A stretch of 64,000 bases of DNA, taken from contig NW_025408682.1 of assembly GCF_020360975.1 (NCBI RefSeq), positions 741,001-805,000 on the forward strand. The letters are read 5' to 3'. The position numbers and the translations under genes were made by a program. Positions 21,643 to 32,520 of the stretch are shown here, one piece after another (position 1 is the first letter of the stretch; each line of letters begins with the position of its first letter). The DNA comes from Hirsutella rhossiliensis (taxonomy: Eukaryota > Ascomycota > Sordariomycetes > Hypocreales > Ophiocordycipitaceae). Below the pieces are notes generated by a model. It ran no database searches, had not been told where the DNA came from, and worked only from the letters and a program-made list of their open reading frames with translations.

Positions 21643-24600
21643 CGCTGCCAGAGTTCGGGGTGTTCCTTCTGTGCCAATCTGGGCCGGTGACGAAGTGACT
21701 GGCGCGCGTTTCTGTGCGAGCGATTCTCTCTGTAAGTGGATGTTAGTAGATTCTTCACTCGCTTTCTTTTCTTTTAGTGGATTTCTCGCCTCGAACTGCC
21801 TGGCGTGGAGCTAGACGCGGAGAGGGAAAAGAAAAATCATGGCCAAGAGGCCACACGCAACGTCGGCACGAAGCGGTTTTATGCCGATGCGTCTGTTGAG
21901 ACAGCGCCAGCCCGCGCGAGGTGAGACGGTCATGATAAGAGGGTCGAAGGCCAGGCTTGGCGGTCGCTTGGGCGCTCATCCATGCTGGGCGCGGGCAGCA
22001 CGTCGCTCTAAAATGCCGCACAAGAGAGCAAAGACTGACGAGAAGGAGCCCGGCGATGGCTTCCTCCCCGCCTTGGGCCCCCCAGCCCAGTCAAGCCCCT
22101 TGCGAGAAGAGTGTCCGCGGCCGGCGAGATGTGGCAGCAGCGGGCTTCGCTTTACGCCTTATGGATCCAAGACAGGTCAATGCGGCGGCCCCATGGCATG
22201 GGAGGAGGGTCAGGGCCGTTTGGGTCCGCGGGCACCAACAAGGCCGCGCTCCCGAGTCCCGGCCCGGGCTATGTTTGCGACGGCGACATTTCCGTTTAAT
22301 GGTGTGTCGACGCCGATGACGCATGCTTGCAAAGCTGGGGCGCGGGTCGCTCTCCGTCCGTACGGGACGGCGCACGCATGACCGACGCCGCGCATCGCAC
22401 AACGTACGTATGTGCATTGATATATCCTTGCATGCCGACCAACTGCAGCAAAGGGTCGAAATGTCGTATGCCGACGTAGCAAACATATAGGTACGGACAT
22501 GTATAGTTATGCTGGCGGTCGACGAGGAGCATCCGACGGCTGTGTTCGAAGTCCAATGAAAACCGTCGCTGGTGCATTGCTGCGCCGGAGCCAGGACAAA
22601 AGAGCCCTCCGTCTAATCTCTAATCACCGTCAACTTTCTCTGTACATGCAGTTGCGCGGGCGCGTTGCTGTGCATAGCAGTCGCCGGGTCATATGGTCGG
22701 CCGAACCGACGGACCACGGTCTCGAGGGAACGGCAGGCTTGGCCGCCGCCGCATTGCCAAGCGGGTCCCCGCGACCCTCATACTGGGCTTCGTCGTGCTC
22801 CTTGGCACAGCTGCTGCTCTCCAGCAACGACAGAGGGTGGCCTCGGCGTGCACACCGCATGCCCGTGGTCAAAGTGTCTGTTGCTTCCCTGGTCTCTCCC
22901 GCCGTCATCATACATGCATCAAGTAGAAGCAGCACAAAAATCGGGGGCTCGAGACTCTCCGTTCAGCCTTATCGCGGGAAAGGAAGACGCACGAAGAAGC
23001 GGAGCAGGGTTCTCTCTGGACGGATGAAGAAGAGGCGTTCCGCCGGTGTAACCTGTCAAAGGGGAAAGGGTGGGGGGGTTGTCCACGCAAAGCGACGGAG
23101 GACGGTGTAAAGGAAGATGCTGACCGCGGAGCTTGCTGCCAACCGACAACCTCGTCGTGCCGCGTTGCTAGGTTCTGGTGGGACCTAGGAACCATGTGCT
23201 CGCCCTCGACGGTTGGACCAGCGGGCCCACCGCTTGCTTTTTCCCCGTCTAGTTTCCTCAGGTCATTTTTGCGACTCTCCGTACTCCGTACGTAACTATC
23301 CCTACACTTGTTGTTACAGCGAGTCGAGCAGGCGTGGCCAGTGGCTATGCACTCGTATACGTGTTGATGTCTTGAGCAACTAGGCGGCAAAGGGAGGCAC
23401 AAGGTCCGTATGTATCCAGCTTTGAAGCTTTGTGTGCTTGTTCTGCGGCCTATTAAATCCGTCTTCAGCGTCACCGCTCATACAAAACGGCACCATGCTT
23501 TCCCTTTTCAGGGGAGAATCGGACTCAAACCAGGACATGCGCAAAGGTACAACAAACACGAGTGCAAGTACATACCTACCTTGCATTCCAACACGTGGTG
23601 TGCAACGTCTTTTGACGCCGCTTGTTGTCGCCACCGTCGGTTCCGGGATGAGGCTGGTCGATGCTGGCTCTCGCCATCGTCGCGAGGTGGCCGAGGCAAG
23701 CTGAGCCGCCTCTTATTTAGCCGAACAGGGCGGGACATGGCGCTTCTCGACGGTTTCCCGGCAGCGGCGCCGTCCGCGGCTCGTCGTCGTGCTTTTTGGC
23801 CACATCAGCATAGCTGAGCCTACGTCGTCCTTCTGTCATTTACGCAGTCCCCTGCTGCATACTGCCCATCGCTTGGGTGAGCCGTGTCCGGTCCGCGGCC
23901 CGGGACCACGACCCCGAGCTTGGGAGCGACCTGGCCGGCGCCGCGCAACCTGTCCCCGGTCCCTTTAGGTCCGACGGTCTAGCCCCGGCTACGCGTCGCC
24001 CTGGTAAAGACCTGAAAACTGAGGAACATTCAAACGTGGACACGTGTTGCGTGGCTGGGGATCTTCGCCTTCATGCTGTAAGTCGGATGCCTTGTTGTGA
24101 GAGCTGGTACTCTTTTCATGCTGTCTATTTCAGTTGCGGGAAAAGAGACAAGGGCTTTGAGATGCTTGCTCGGCATTGTTCATTTTACCTCTGCCGTCTC
24201 CGGCCACTTGCACCATCAACTGCTCTGTGTGAGCATGGTAGGTCTCCTGGCATACACGAACCATGTAACGTGGTCATCAACTGCGCGTCATGGAAATATG
24301 CCTTTAATCGATCGTAACCTGTTTTCAATCACGATGAAGAGACCAGCGATTTTGACACCTTGTATAAGGCCCTTGTATATCACTGGCAGCTCCAGCCCTG
24401 CAGGACTCCTGTGCCCACGACTAGGCGTTGCTGCGAACTGGAATAACAATAAAGAATCGGAAAGACGAGATCACTCTCGGCTGAGGTGGAAGGTGCTGCT
24501 GTTTAGATGGAACTAAAGACTTACACACGAAATACAGGCGTACGAGACGCGAGAATGTGTTCTCGAAGGGTCTCAAGACCGTGAGCTCGCACACACTGAT

Positions 24601-26463
24601 GGATGCAGGTTCACCCACACAGCATTGATCGAAATACCACTCGGCACGGTTGACCAGCAGGGTCGTGCCTTGTCAGTCTGGTCATGTTGTCCGCGAATCA
24701 GCCAACTTTCGTTGCAGGCACCACCTTCATCATGACTCGTCGCGGAACGGGCATGGCCTTGACGCATAATGTACTTCCCCGCATCTGCTCCGCTTTCAAA
24801 TCTTTCCCTGTCAGTTCTGCCCTTTCGCTCTTCTTTTGCGACGGCATCTCTAGAGAGAGGTCCGTTGAGGACGAATATCTTACCGGGGGCGAGGGTGGAG
24901 CTCTCATCGACCCGTCCGTCATGCCGGCTTGTCGTCATGAGGAAACGGCAGGCCGCGGATATCGGCCGAGAGCGAGTGACGAATGTTTCCGAGCGGAAAA
25001 GCATGCATGCCAGCCCGCCGGCGGCAGTGAGCGGTAGACTTGCAAAGACGTGCATGCAGTCTTCGCACTCCGTACATACATACATGTCCGTACTTTCGTA
25101 ACTTACATTTATCCACACCCGGAACACGGAGGGAGGGACGCATGGATATATGAATGCACATACGAAGAGTCCGTGCACGGCGGGAGAATGCAGAAACAGG
25201 GAGGGAGAGACATGAGGTGCACGCAGGTGCATGCAGGTCGTTGTAGAACGGCGTCTACTGTAAGGTGGGAGTGTATGCGCAAAACTGCAGTCCCGTATGC
25301 GCATGTCACTCCGATGGCGTGCGTGGCTCACGAGTCATGACGCACATGCCGGTGATTTTCTAAAGAGCAAGGCCGCGATGGTGGTTAATTTACCAGCCGT
25401 CGAGGCTGCAGCGGGCGAGTCCGCCGTCCGTTGAAGCTTTGCGAATCAAGGTCTGGACTTCTTCGGGCACTGGCATCGACTGGAGAGAAGCCGCCTGCAC
25501 CTGCTATTGATAACCGGCTGTTACTCAGCGGCAAATCAAACCGCTCAAGTAAAAGGCGGAGACGCGGTTTATTAATGCTTTCCTTGGCAACTCAAGCAGT
25601 TTTCCCCCAACAGAATGCGAAAGTCTGTATGTAGGAGCCCGACCACCGATCGACAGCTGGCAGCACCAGCTAAACAGCGCGGTTCATCAGCAAAAGGAAA
25701 AGCAAAAGACATCATAGCGTCGCATCGCATCGGGCCAGGCCCCCTGTTCCTCGACCCCGAGCTTTGGATCCCGGCCGGGTGCGCCAATGCGGATCCGCCG
25801 CCCGTCGAGCTTCGAGAAGGGCGTTGGAGAAAAAAAGGCGGAGAAAGGGGGAAAGGACGGAGCGCTCCCATTTACAGCGTCTTCCTCTCACTCTCGCGCG
25901 CGCGACTCTCCCCGATTCCACACAAGCCATGACAACTCAGCCCCTTTTGCGACGGTTGCAGTGCGGGACCTTGGCTTCCCGGCACCACGTATTCAACTTG
26001 CCCACCTAGAAAAAAGTGGGAGAAATTTGGAAGCACGGGGGGGGAACGGCCCATGCGCGCCCGTCATTCGCTCCATCTTGCCCAGCCAAGAGGGCCTGCG
26101 GGATGGGCACGAGAGCTCGTTGCTGGTCCCGCGGGGCGGATACAGACTGGCGACGATGACGACGATCAAGGTGGATGCCATTGTTCTGTCCGATGGGGCT
26201 TCTTGGTAGCGCTGTTTGTGTCAGGGCTTGAATCATGCTCAAATAATCACCTGCTACCCTCGCTTGCCCGTGTCCGCCAGAATATCATCTTCATCCTCGA
26301 GCAGCGCGGCGAATCAAAGGAACAGCAACATCCACAACAACAAACTCGACGATATATTTAGTATCTGGCGCAAATCCCCCCAAAAGCGGTCTTGGTCCGA
26401 AGGCGGCCGTTGGCTGTTGAGACGGATTGACACGTCGCTCATCGCCTATTCACCATCGCCATC
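21643..26463. other. Large gene-free interval, 4.8 kb
   Basis: No frame on either strand carries a recognisable domain, and long frames overlap antisense frames, as expected for GC-rich noncoding DNA. GTACTCCGTAC at 23281 and CACTCCGTACATACATACATG near 25065 occur here. The last about 150 bp before 26464, with its pyrimidine and TATATTTAG stretches (26351-26362), is the likely SDR promoter. A long noncoding RNA or a strongly diverged gene cannot be excluded. Confidence 0.5.
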
Positions 26464-27525
26464 ATGCCGTCCAAGGTTGCGGCGCCCATCATGCCACCCG
26501 CCACCGTCGTCGTCACGGGGGCCAACGGCTTCATAGCTCAACACTGCGTCGCGGCTCTTCTCAAGGCCGGCTACCAAGTCGTCGGCACCGTCAGGACCGC
26601 CGCCAAGGCGGAGCTGGTGACGACGACGCACGCCTCTCATCCAAACCTCGATGTCGTCATCATCCCGGACATCACCTGCCCCCGCGGATACATGAAAGCC
26701 CTGGCCTCGCACTTACCCATCGCCATCCTCCACCTGGCCGCCCCCTTCCACTACAAGGCCACCGACTTCGAGAGGGACTTGATGGTCCCGGCGGTGCGTG
26801 GATCCACGGCCGTCCTCGAGGCGGCGGCCCAGATGAGGAGCGTCAAGAGGGTCATCCATACTAATAGCTTCGCCTGCATCTACGACGCCGCCGCCGGGCC
26901 CCGGCCGGGAAAGACGTACACGGCCCACGACTGGAGCCCCCTGACCTACCGGGACGGCGCCAGCGCCCCGGATGCCCCGACCGCCTACCGGGCCTGCAAG
27001 ACGGCGGCCGAGCGGGCGGCCTGGGACTTTGTCGAGGAGCGGAAGCTGGGCTTCGACCTCGTTAGCTTGTGCCCGGCCATGGTCTTCGGGCCGTTGCTGC
27101 CAGGGTCAAAGCCCATGTCCATGGCGTCGCTCAACACAAGCAACCTGCTCGTCTGGTCCGTCGTTTGTGCCGGGCGTGATAGCCCTGTTCCGCCCACAAA
27201 GGGTCCCGTCTGGGTTGATGTCCGGGATGTCGCCCTTGCTCACGTCAAGGCGCTGGAGGTGGCCGAGGCCGGCGGCGGCCGGTACCTGCTAGCCCAGGGA
27301 GTCTATTGCAACCAGGAGCTGGCGGATCTGAGCCGCAGCGTCACCGCAAAGTACGCGGACCGCATCCCGCTCGGCCGCCCTGGCCTGCGAGAGAGTCACA
27401 AGCACTTTTCCGTCGATGCCACCGAGACGGAGCGCGTGTTAGGCTGGAGATGTCGGGGGCTTGAGGAATGCCTTGGAGACCTTGTCCCTCAGCTATTTGA
27501 GATTGAGCGCAACCAGGCACTCTAA
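26464..27525 (+). CDS. Extended SDR, NAD(P)-dependent (dihydroflavonol/cinnamoyl-CoA reductase-like)
   Basis: Single exon, 353 residues. The glycine motif TGANGFIA at residues 18-25 binds the cofactor, TVRTAAKAE follows beta-2, and HLAAPF is the conserved strand-4 region. The active-site Ser is in VIHTNSFACI, with Tyr and Lys in AYRACKTAAE (Y-x3-K). PAMVFGPLL and the C-terminal substrate lobe match the extended/atypical SDR group that includes dihydroflavonol reductases, methylglyoxal reductases (Gre2-like) and cinnamoyl-CoA reductases. It is a probable cytosolic ketone or aldehyde reductase. A second in-frame ATG at residue 10 is also possible. It converges with the MFS transporter gene. Role in an NRPS pathway is an inference from position only. 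Confidence 0.92.
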   Translation: MPSKVAAPIMPPATVVVTGANGFIAQHCVAALLKAGYQVVGTVRTAAKAELVTTTHASHPNLDVVIIPDITCPRGYMKALASHLPIAILHLAAPFHYKATDFERDLMVPAVRGSTAVLEAAAQMRSVKRVIHTNSFACIYDAAAGPRPGKTYTAHDWSPLTYRDGASAPDAPTAYRACKTAAERAAWDFVEERKLGFDLVSLCPAMVFGPLLPGSKPMSMASLNTSNLLVWSVVCAGRDSPVPPTKGPVWVDVRDVALAHVKALEVAEAGGGRYLLAQGVYCNQELADLSRSVTAKYADRIPLGRPGLRESHKHFSVDATETERVLGWRCRGLEECLGDLVPQLFEIERNQAL

Positions 27526-28017
27526 TCATAAGCCAATACAACTGGTATGTGCATTTACAGTTCTCACTAAGCGCTGTGCAACGCTCGAAGCGAGCTGGTA
27601 ATGAGGTCTGTGACCGATGGTCTACGTTGCACGGTGGTTGACGACGGACGAACGTAAAACCGCTGCGGTATGGGCGTCACTTTGTGTGTTTACTATCTAG
27701 ACGATGAATTCCCCTGTATCTGGGCGCCGCAATCATCAACATCTTGTAACTGTAGCTATTCTCATGTTGTCGTGCTTGATCATGTCATTACATATATAAG
27801 CCACCTTGCTGGCTAGACGACCTTTTCAACATGAACGGGCGGTTATTCCCCAGTTGTTGCACGTGCCCACACGAGCCCAAGGATACTATTTTGCCAGATT
27901 CATACAGGACGCCGGCAGAAAAATAATCAGCGAGCAGAGCCCTGTTGACTGTATTCTTACGAAGCGCGCTGTAGGCCTATGGACGATTGATGTGAGTGCA
28001 AAAAACACCTTGTGTCT
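27526..28017. other. Convergent intergenic region (3' ends of SDR and MFS genes)
   Basis: 492 bp without a gene; contains the 3' regions of both genes. No clear terminator hairpin was recognised. Confidence 0.5.
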
Positions 28018-29970
28018 CTACGCCTCGCCTTCGCCTTCATGATTTTCCCTGTGCTCTCTGGCGTTCGCGCCGCTGCCCGGCCCGGCCCGTCCGTCGACTT
28101 CATCGAGCAGACGTCTGACGGCAGTGGCAACATGACCGCCTGCGGCATCTACGCGCCGGTGGAATTCTCTCGTGTTTTCGGTCGCCAGCAGGCTGTCGCT
28201 GGCAAAGAGTAACGACACTTCTTCCAATGACTTGTTGGCTGTTTCTGGAAACAGGAGCCAAACGACGGGCACGGCAGCAATGTTGATCGCTCCAAAGAAG
28301 ACATAAGTGCCGTAGGTGAGCCTGCTAAGCATGATGGGGATGAGGAACTGAGTCGATCCGCAACCCGTCGCCCACCCAAAGATGGTGAAGCTGTAGCCTT
28401 TTGCTCGGATCTCTTGAGGCCAAATTTCTGTGCCGTAGATCCAGCAGGGGATAAGGTTGAACATGGTAAAGAACCTTGTCATCAATTCGTGTCAAGTCAA
28501 TAAGCCGGTGCGAAGTACGAATAAAGTGCAAACTTACCGTATATATAAAGACAAGTGAGGCTGCTGCTGCCCCCTGCCGGAGTGACAGGCCCTTGTCCGT
28601 AGCTGCAGCATCCTGGCAAGATTTGATAAGCGCCGCCACCAAGAACAAGGCAGTTGCTTGTATGACGAAGGAGGTTATGAGCGAGTTGACGCGACCCATT
28701 CTGTCTATCACGAGAGATGCCGCCGCAGTTCCAGGCATGCCCAACGTGTTGACAAGACCGGCCAGCCAAAGCGACTTATTTGAGTCGGAACCGGCGAGGG
28801 TGAACAGCGTCCCGGCCCATGTCACAATGGCAAGTATTCCCGACCATTGTTGGATCCATTGAAGGGCCAATCCCAAAGCAGCACGTCTCCCGAGGTGCAG
28901 TCTTCCCGAGTAGCGGCCGCCGAGTACGACGTTGATAAGATCGTTGCGCTGATGGTGCGTTGCTTCTACAATAGCATCGAGCCGCTCTACTTCGTTCGTT
29001 ATCCCAGCGTCCACCGGCGACAGATCACCACGAAGTTTGCAGAGAATCTCTATCGCCTGTCCTCGCTGGCCGTTGGCAATGAGCCAGCTCCAGGGTGTTA
29101 GCAGATCTCGAACATGGGCCCAACAGGAGGCGTGGAAGCGGGAAAGAACAAGATGGCATGGAGCCGGGATCCATACCGAGGGGACTCCGGCAGGAAGGGA
29201 AGCGCAGCATCCACCACAAGAAGGGGAACCACCATCCAGGCAAGGGGGAACCTCCAACGAAAGTCCGCGTTGGAGTTCCGTATGCCAATATTAACCCAGT
29301 ACGCAATGACAATGCCGAGGTAGTTGGCCACGAAGACGAGCGAGAAACTGGAGCCGCGGTTGTGCGACGGGGAAAGCTCGCTGACCCAAGGCAGGATGAC
29401 GGCATTCATGAATCCGATGCCAATGCCAGCCACGACTCGTGCGCAGAGGAACATGTCCGGGCTCCGGCTGGCGGCCTGCAGGGCAGCGCCGAGGATGCCA
29501 AAGATGGTGCCCACAAACACTCCGCGCTTCCGCCCGACCTTATCGGCAACCCATCCTGCAAGTCATGAGCCTCAAACAGTTGGGTTCCAAGAGTCTGGCA
29601 CTCATCATGCCATCCAGGGCGCATCATACTGCCTACAAAGCATCCCCACATGGCGCCAAAGTAATAGGCCGCGGCAAGGCCTCCTTGCTTTGTCGAGTTG
29701 GTGACGACCCCATCTCGGCCGATATCGGCCATGCGGATGAAGCCGGGCGTCTCGCTAACAGCCCCAAAAATACCTTGGCTGTAGCCTTGAAGACGCACTT
29801 GTCAGTCTCAGATATCCAGCACTGCGTGGCATGCCCGGATGGCAAGGCGAAGAGGGAGCCCATGGAGAGTTGGGACGATGCTCACCCTCGAATATCAACG
29901 CTGTTGCGGCAACCGCGTTGATAAGAAAGAACAAAACACTGCCTCGCATGTGTTTCCAAGTCAGGGGCAT
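28018..29970 (-). CDS. MFS sugar transporter (SP family), five exons, possible one-base frameshift
   Basis: Exons are 29886-29970, 29630-29785, 29177-29555, 28538-29087 and 28018-28474. The first three junctions restore FEGYSQGIFGA, GRWVADKVGRKRG and PESPRWLIANGQ, all classic sugar-porter motifs. Later come LQWIQQWSGI, VIDRMGRVNS, YGTEIWPQEIRAKGY and PETANKSLEEV. It has roughly 12 predicted membrane spans and about 541 residues, a normal length, and is located in the plasma membrane. The last junction is odd: exon 4 ends in phase 0 at TATACG before GTAAGT, but the only good acceptor (ACAAG) leaves one extra base, so the canonical splice shifts the frame. With one G fewer the join would read FIYTFFTMFNLIPCW. 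This may be an assembly indel or a recent mutation. It is divergent from the AnmK-like kinase gene, suggesting a joint role in sugar use. Confidence 0.85.
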
Positions 29971-30560
29971 CTTGTCTACGGAAAAGTCAGCGGCAGATGC
30001 ATGTAGAGTAGGACATGATCCAGCAAGCAGAATCGCAGACGGAATCACTCCGTTTGCCACTCATCTACAGCTTGTTTGAAGAGGCGAAATTCTGGAGGGG
30101 TCAAGCGTAAGAAGCTCGATATGGGATACGTACGTCCTGGACTTGGGTGAGGGGTTGGAAAAGATCAGTTGCTCGTGTATCACAGCATCGATGCAAACAC
30201 ATGGATCGAGGCACTGAGTTGTCTGTGCATATGCACGTCTGGCTGGCCACATCCGATGCAATGCCCTACGATAGTTCTGGCTGCTTGGACCTCAGGGGAA
30301 AACGGGTAGTGCTTTCCAAGCATCCATTTCAACTGTAACATTGCAAGCTCGAGGTGTCTCTTAACACATATGGAGGAATCGAAGTATGAGAGATGACATG
30401 TCGATTAAGCCGTATTACGAAGACTTATGTCGGCGGGTTATCTACATGCATGTTGGCTCGTCGACAAGCAATAGCTCGGCCGCCCCATCGAGGAACAACG
30501 GCGTCGTTCTCGAAGTGCGCGAACCTTTATATCAAGAAGGTGTCGAGATTAGAAACTACG
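29971..30560. promoter_or_regulatory. Shared divergent promoter region, MFS transporter / AnmK-like kinase
   Basis: 590 bp between two start codons facing away from each other. No other gene is seen here. Specific binding sites were not identified. Confidence 0.55.
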
Positions 30561-31910
30561 ATGGCGAGCATCATCGACTCTAGCGCCGGAAATTCAGCCG
30601 GTATGAGATGCGCTCCGCTGAATCTTACCGTGTTGGGGTTGAACTCTGGTACTTCCATGGATGGAGTCGACTGCGCCCTGTGTCAGTTTCGTCAAGCCTC
30701 GCCAGACGAGCCGCTACACTTTGAGCTGCTCCAGTACGACGAGGTGCCGTTGGAGCAGACACTCAAGAGGAGGGTGTTGCGCATTATTTGCGACAAGAAG
30801 ACCACACCAGAGGAATTGTCCGAGGTGAACGTTTTGCTTGGCGAGACATTCGCAGATGCCGTCAAGGTTTTCTGCGATAGGCATGGCATTCTTCTTTCCT
30901 TTATCGACGCAATCGGCTCTCACGGCCAAACCATCTGGTTTCAGAGTATGCCCGACGAGGGCCAGGTCAAATCCGCCCTCACCATGGCCGAAGGCTCGGT
31001 CATTGCGTCGAGGACCGGCATCACGACCGTGACAGACTTTCGCATCTCTGACCAGGCCGCCGGCCGTCAGGGCGCTCCGCTGATTGCCTTCTTCGACTCG
31101 CTTCTCCTCCACCACCACTCCAAATTGCGGGCGTGCCAGAACATAGGCGGCATCGCCAACGTGTGCTTCATCCCCCCCGACGAAGAGGGGGCACGGAATC
31201 AAGAGTTCTTTGATTTTGACACGGGGCCGGGCAATGTCCTCATCGATGCCGCGGTTCGGCATTTCACGGACGGGAGGCACGAGTACGACAAGGATGGCGC
31301 GATGGGCAAGGCCGGCAGGGTCGACCACGAGATGGTCGACGACTTCTTGGGCTCTCATCCCTACCTGAAGCTGGACCCACCCAAGACCACGGGTCGAGAG
31401 ACCTTTGGCGACACCGTCGCATTCGACCTAATCGAGCGCGGCCTGGCCAAGGGCCAGTCGCCGGACGACGTTGTCGCGACCATTACCAGAATCACGGCCA
31501 AGACCATCGTCGATCACTACCGGCGCTACATGCCAACGCGGCACGGTCCGCTCGCCGAGCTTTACCTATGCGGAGGAGGCGCAAAGAACCCCAACATAAC
31601 CGAATATCTGCAGGCAGCCTTTCCGGACACGATTGTCCAGATGTTGGACGCGGCCGGGATCCCGGCCGACGCAAAGGAGGCCATCACCTTTGCGTGGCAA
31701 GGCATGGAAGGCCTCGTCGGGCGCAGCGTTCCCATCCCCACACGAGTAGAGACGCGGAAAAAACATGTGCCTGGCAAGGTCAGCCCCGGACTAAATTACC
31801 GACGGGTCATGACCATGAATGGTGCTGGTAGGGAACACTTGGAGCCGGTGACGGATATGGTCAACCATGTACGTCGAGGAGACTGGAAGTTTGTCGACAG
31901 GAAGGCTTGA
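30561..31910 (+). CDS. AnmK/levoglucosan-kinase family anhydrosugar kinase
   Basis: 449 residues from the ATG at 30561; the frame is open further upstream to 30393, but that part lacks family similarity. Family motifs in order: [16 protein letters not shown] near residue 25, [54 protein letters not shown] and the ATP-site motif LCGGGAKNP. These define the anhydro-N-acetylmuramic acid kinase family. In bacteria AnmK hydrolyses the 1,6-anhydro bond and phosphorylates the sugar during cell-wall recycling. The yeast Lipomyces has a homologue that does the same with levoglucosan, giving glucose-6-phosphate. As fungi lack murein, a levoglucosan-type or other anhydrosugar substrate is more likely; this is an inference. 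Bacterial murein scavenging is the alternative. The enzyme is cytosolic, and its gene is divergent from a sugar transporter. Confidence 0.92.
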   Translation: MASIIDSSAGNSAGMRCAPLNLTVLGLNSGTSMDGVDCALCQFRQASPDEPLHFELLQYDEVPLEQTLKRRVLRIICDKKTTPEELSEVNVLLGETFADAVKVFCDRHGILLSFIDAIGSHGQTIWFQSMPDEGQVKSALTMAEGSVIASRTGITTVTDFRISDQAAGRQGAPLIAFFDSLLLHHHSKLRACQNIGGIANVCFIPPDEEGARNQEFFDFDTGPGNVLIDAAVRHFTDGRHEYDKDGAMGKAGRVDHEMVDDFLGSHPYLKLDPPKTTGRETFGDTVAFDLIERGLAKGQSPDDVVATITRITAKTIVDHYRRYMPTRHGPLAELYLCGGGAKNPNITEYLQAAFPDTIVQMLDAAGIPADAKEAITFAWQGMEGLVGRSVPIPTRVETRKKHVPGKVSPGLNYRRVMTMNGAGREHLEPVTDMVNHVRRGDWKFVDRKA

Positions 31911-32520
31911 ATGGACATTGACCAACGTTAGTTGGCAGGAGAACGGTGGTAGCTGCAAACGATGGGGTTACGTCGACAATAACAATAATGAGGGGTTGTT
32001 GCCATAATTATTGAAGACTTCCGCCTAAATCTAAGCTCTCCATGTGAACTACCTACCTAGTTGTACTTCGTACTACATACCTTTGATCCCAAGGGACAGT
32101 GATCGGCCATTGGCAACACGTGTTGGACCATGGACATGCGGCACAGTGCCTAGGAGGCATCATGAGGCAAGTGCAAGCACTCCAGAATCGCATTATATAC
32201 ATTAATAAAAGCGACACAAATATGACCAGCACGCCAACTCTCTCCAACTCTGATTTGCTGGACTGGAGGCTGAACCTGCCGTCTCTGCCCACGCCTCGTT
32301 TTCCAACAGCAACTGCAAACACATGCCACGTTCGCAGCAGGGTTACACCATCTTGAGCCCAGCCCACTGCTGCACTCAAGATGGTGACTGGGCAGCCATA
32401 TGGTCCGGTCACCAGACACGGACTCCAGGAATCGGGATATTCAAGTCGGTAGCGTAGTGTCCGTCTTGGGCTCGACCTCAAATCGCGAGTTATTCTCTTC
32501 ACAATAGACTAGCTGGCCAG
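31911..32520. other. Convergent intergenic region between kinase and NRPS
   Basis: No gene. The minus-strand frame directly behind the NRPS stop (about 32441-32520, another frame) stays open for roughly 26 codons, which could be noncoding or the shifted original NRPS end. Confidence 0.45.

Noticed and set aside
24573..25331. Minus-strand frame of 252 codons
   Set aside because: No domain or hydrophobic pattern; composition resembles noncoding GC-rich DNA.
30393..30560. 56-codon N-terminal extension of the AnmK-like kinase
   Set aside because: Not similar to the family; the ATG at 30561 lies about 20 codons before the conserved start region.
32441..32520. Extra C-terminal NRPS domain in another frame
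   Set aside because: Only about 26 codons remain open behind the stop; no TE, reductase or C-domain motif is visible downstream.
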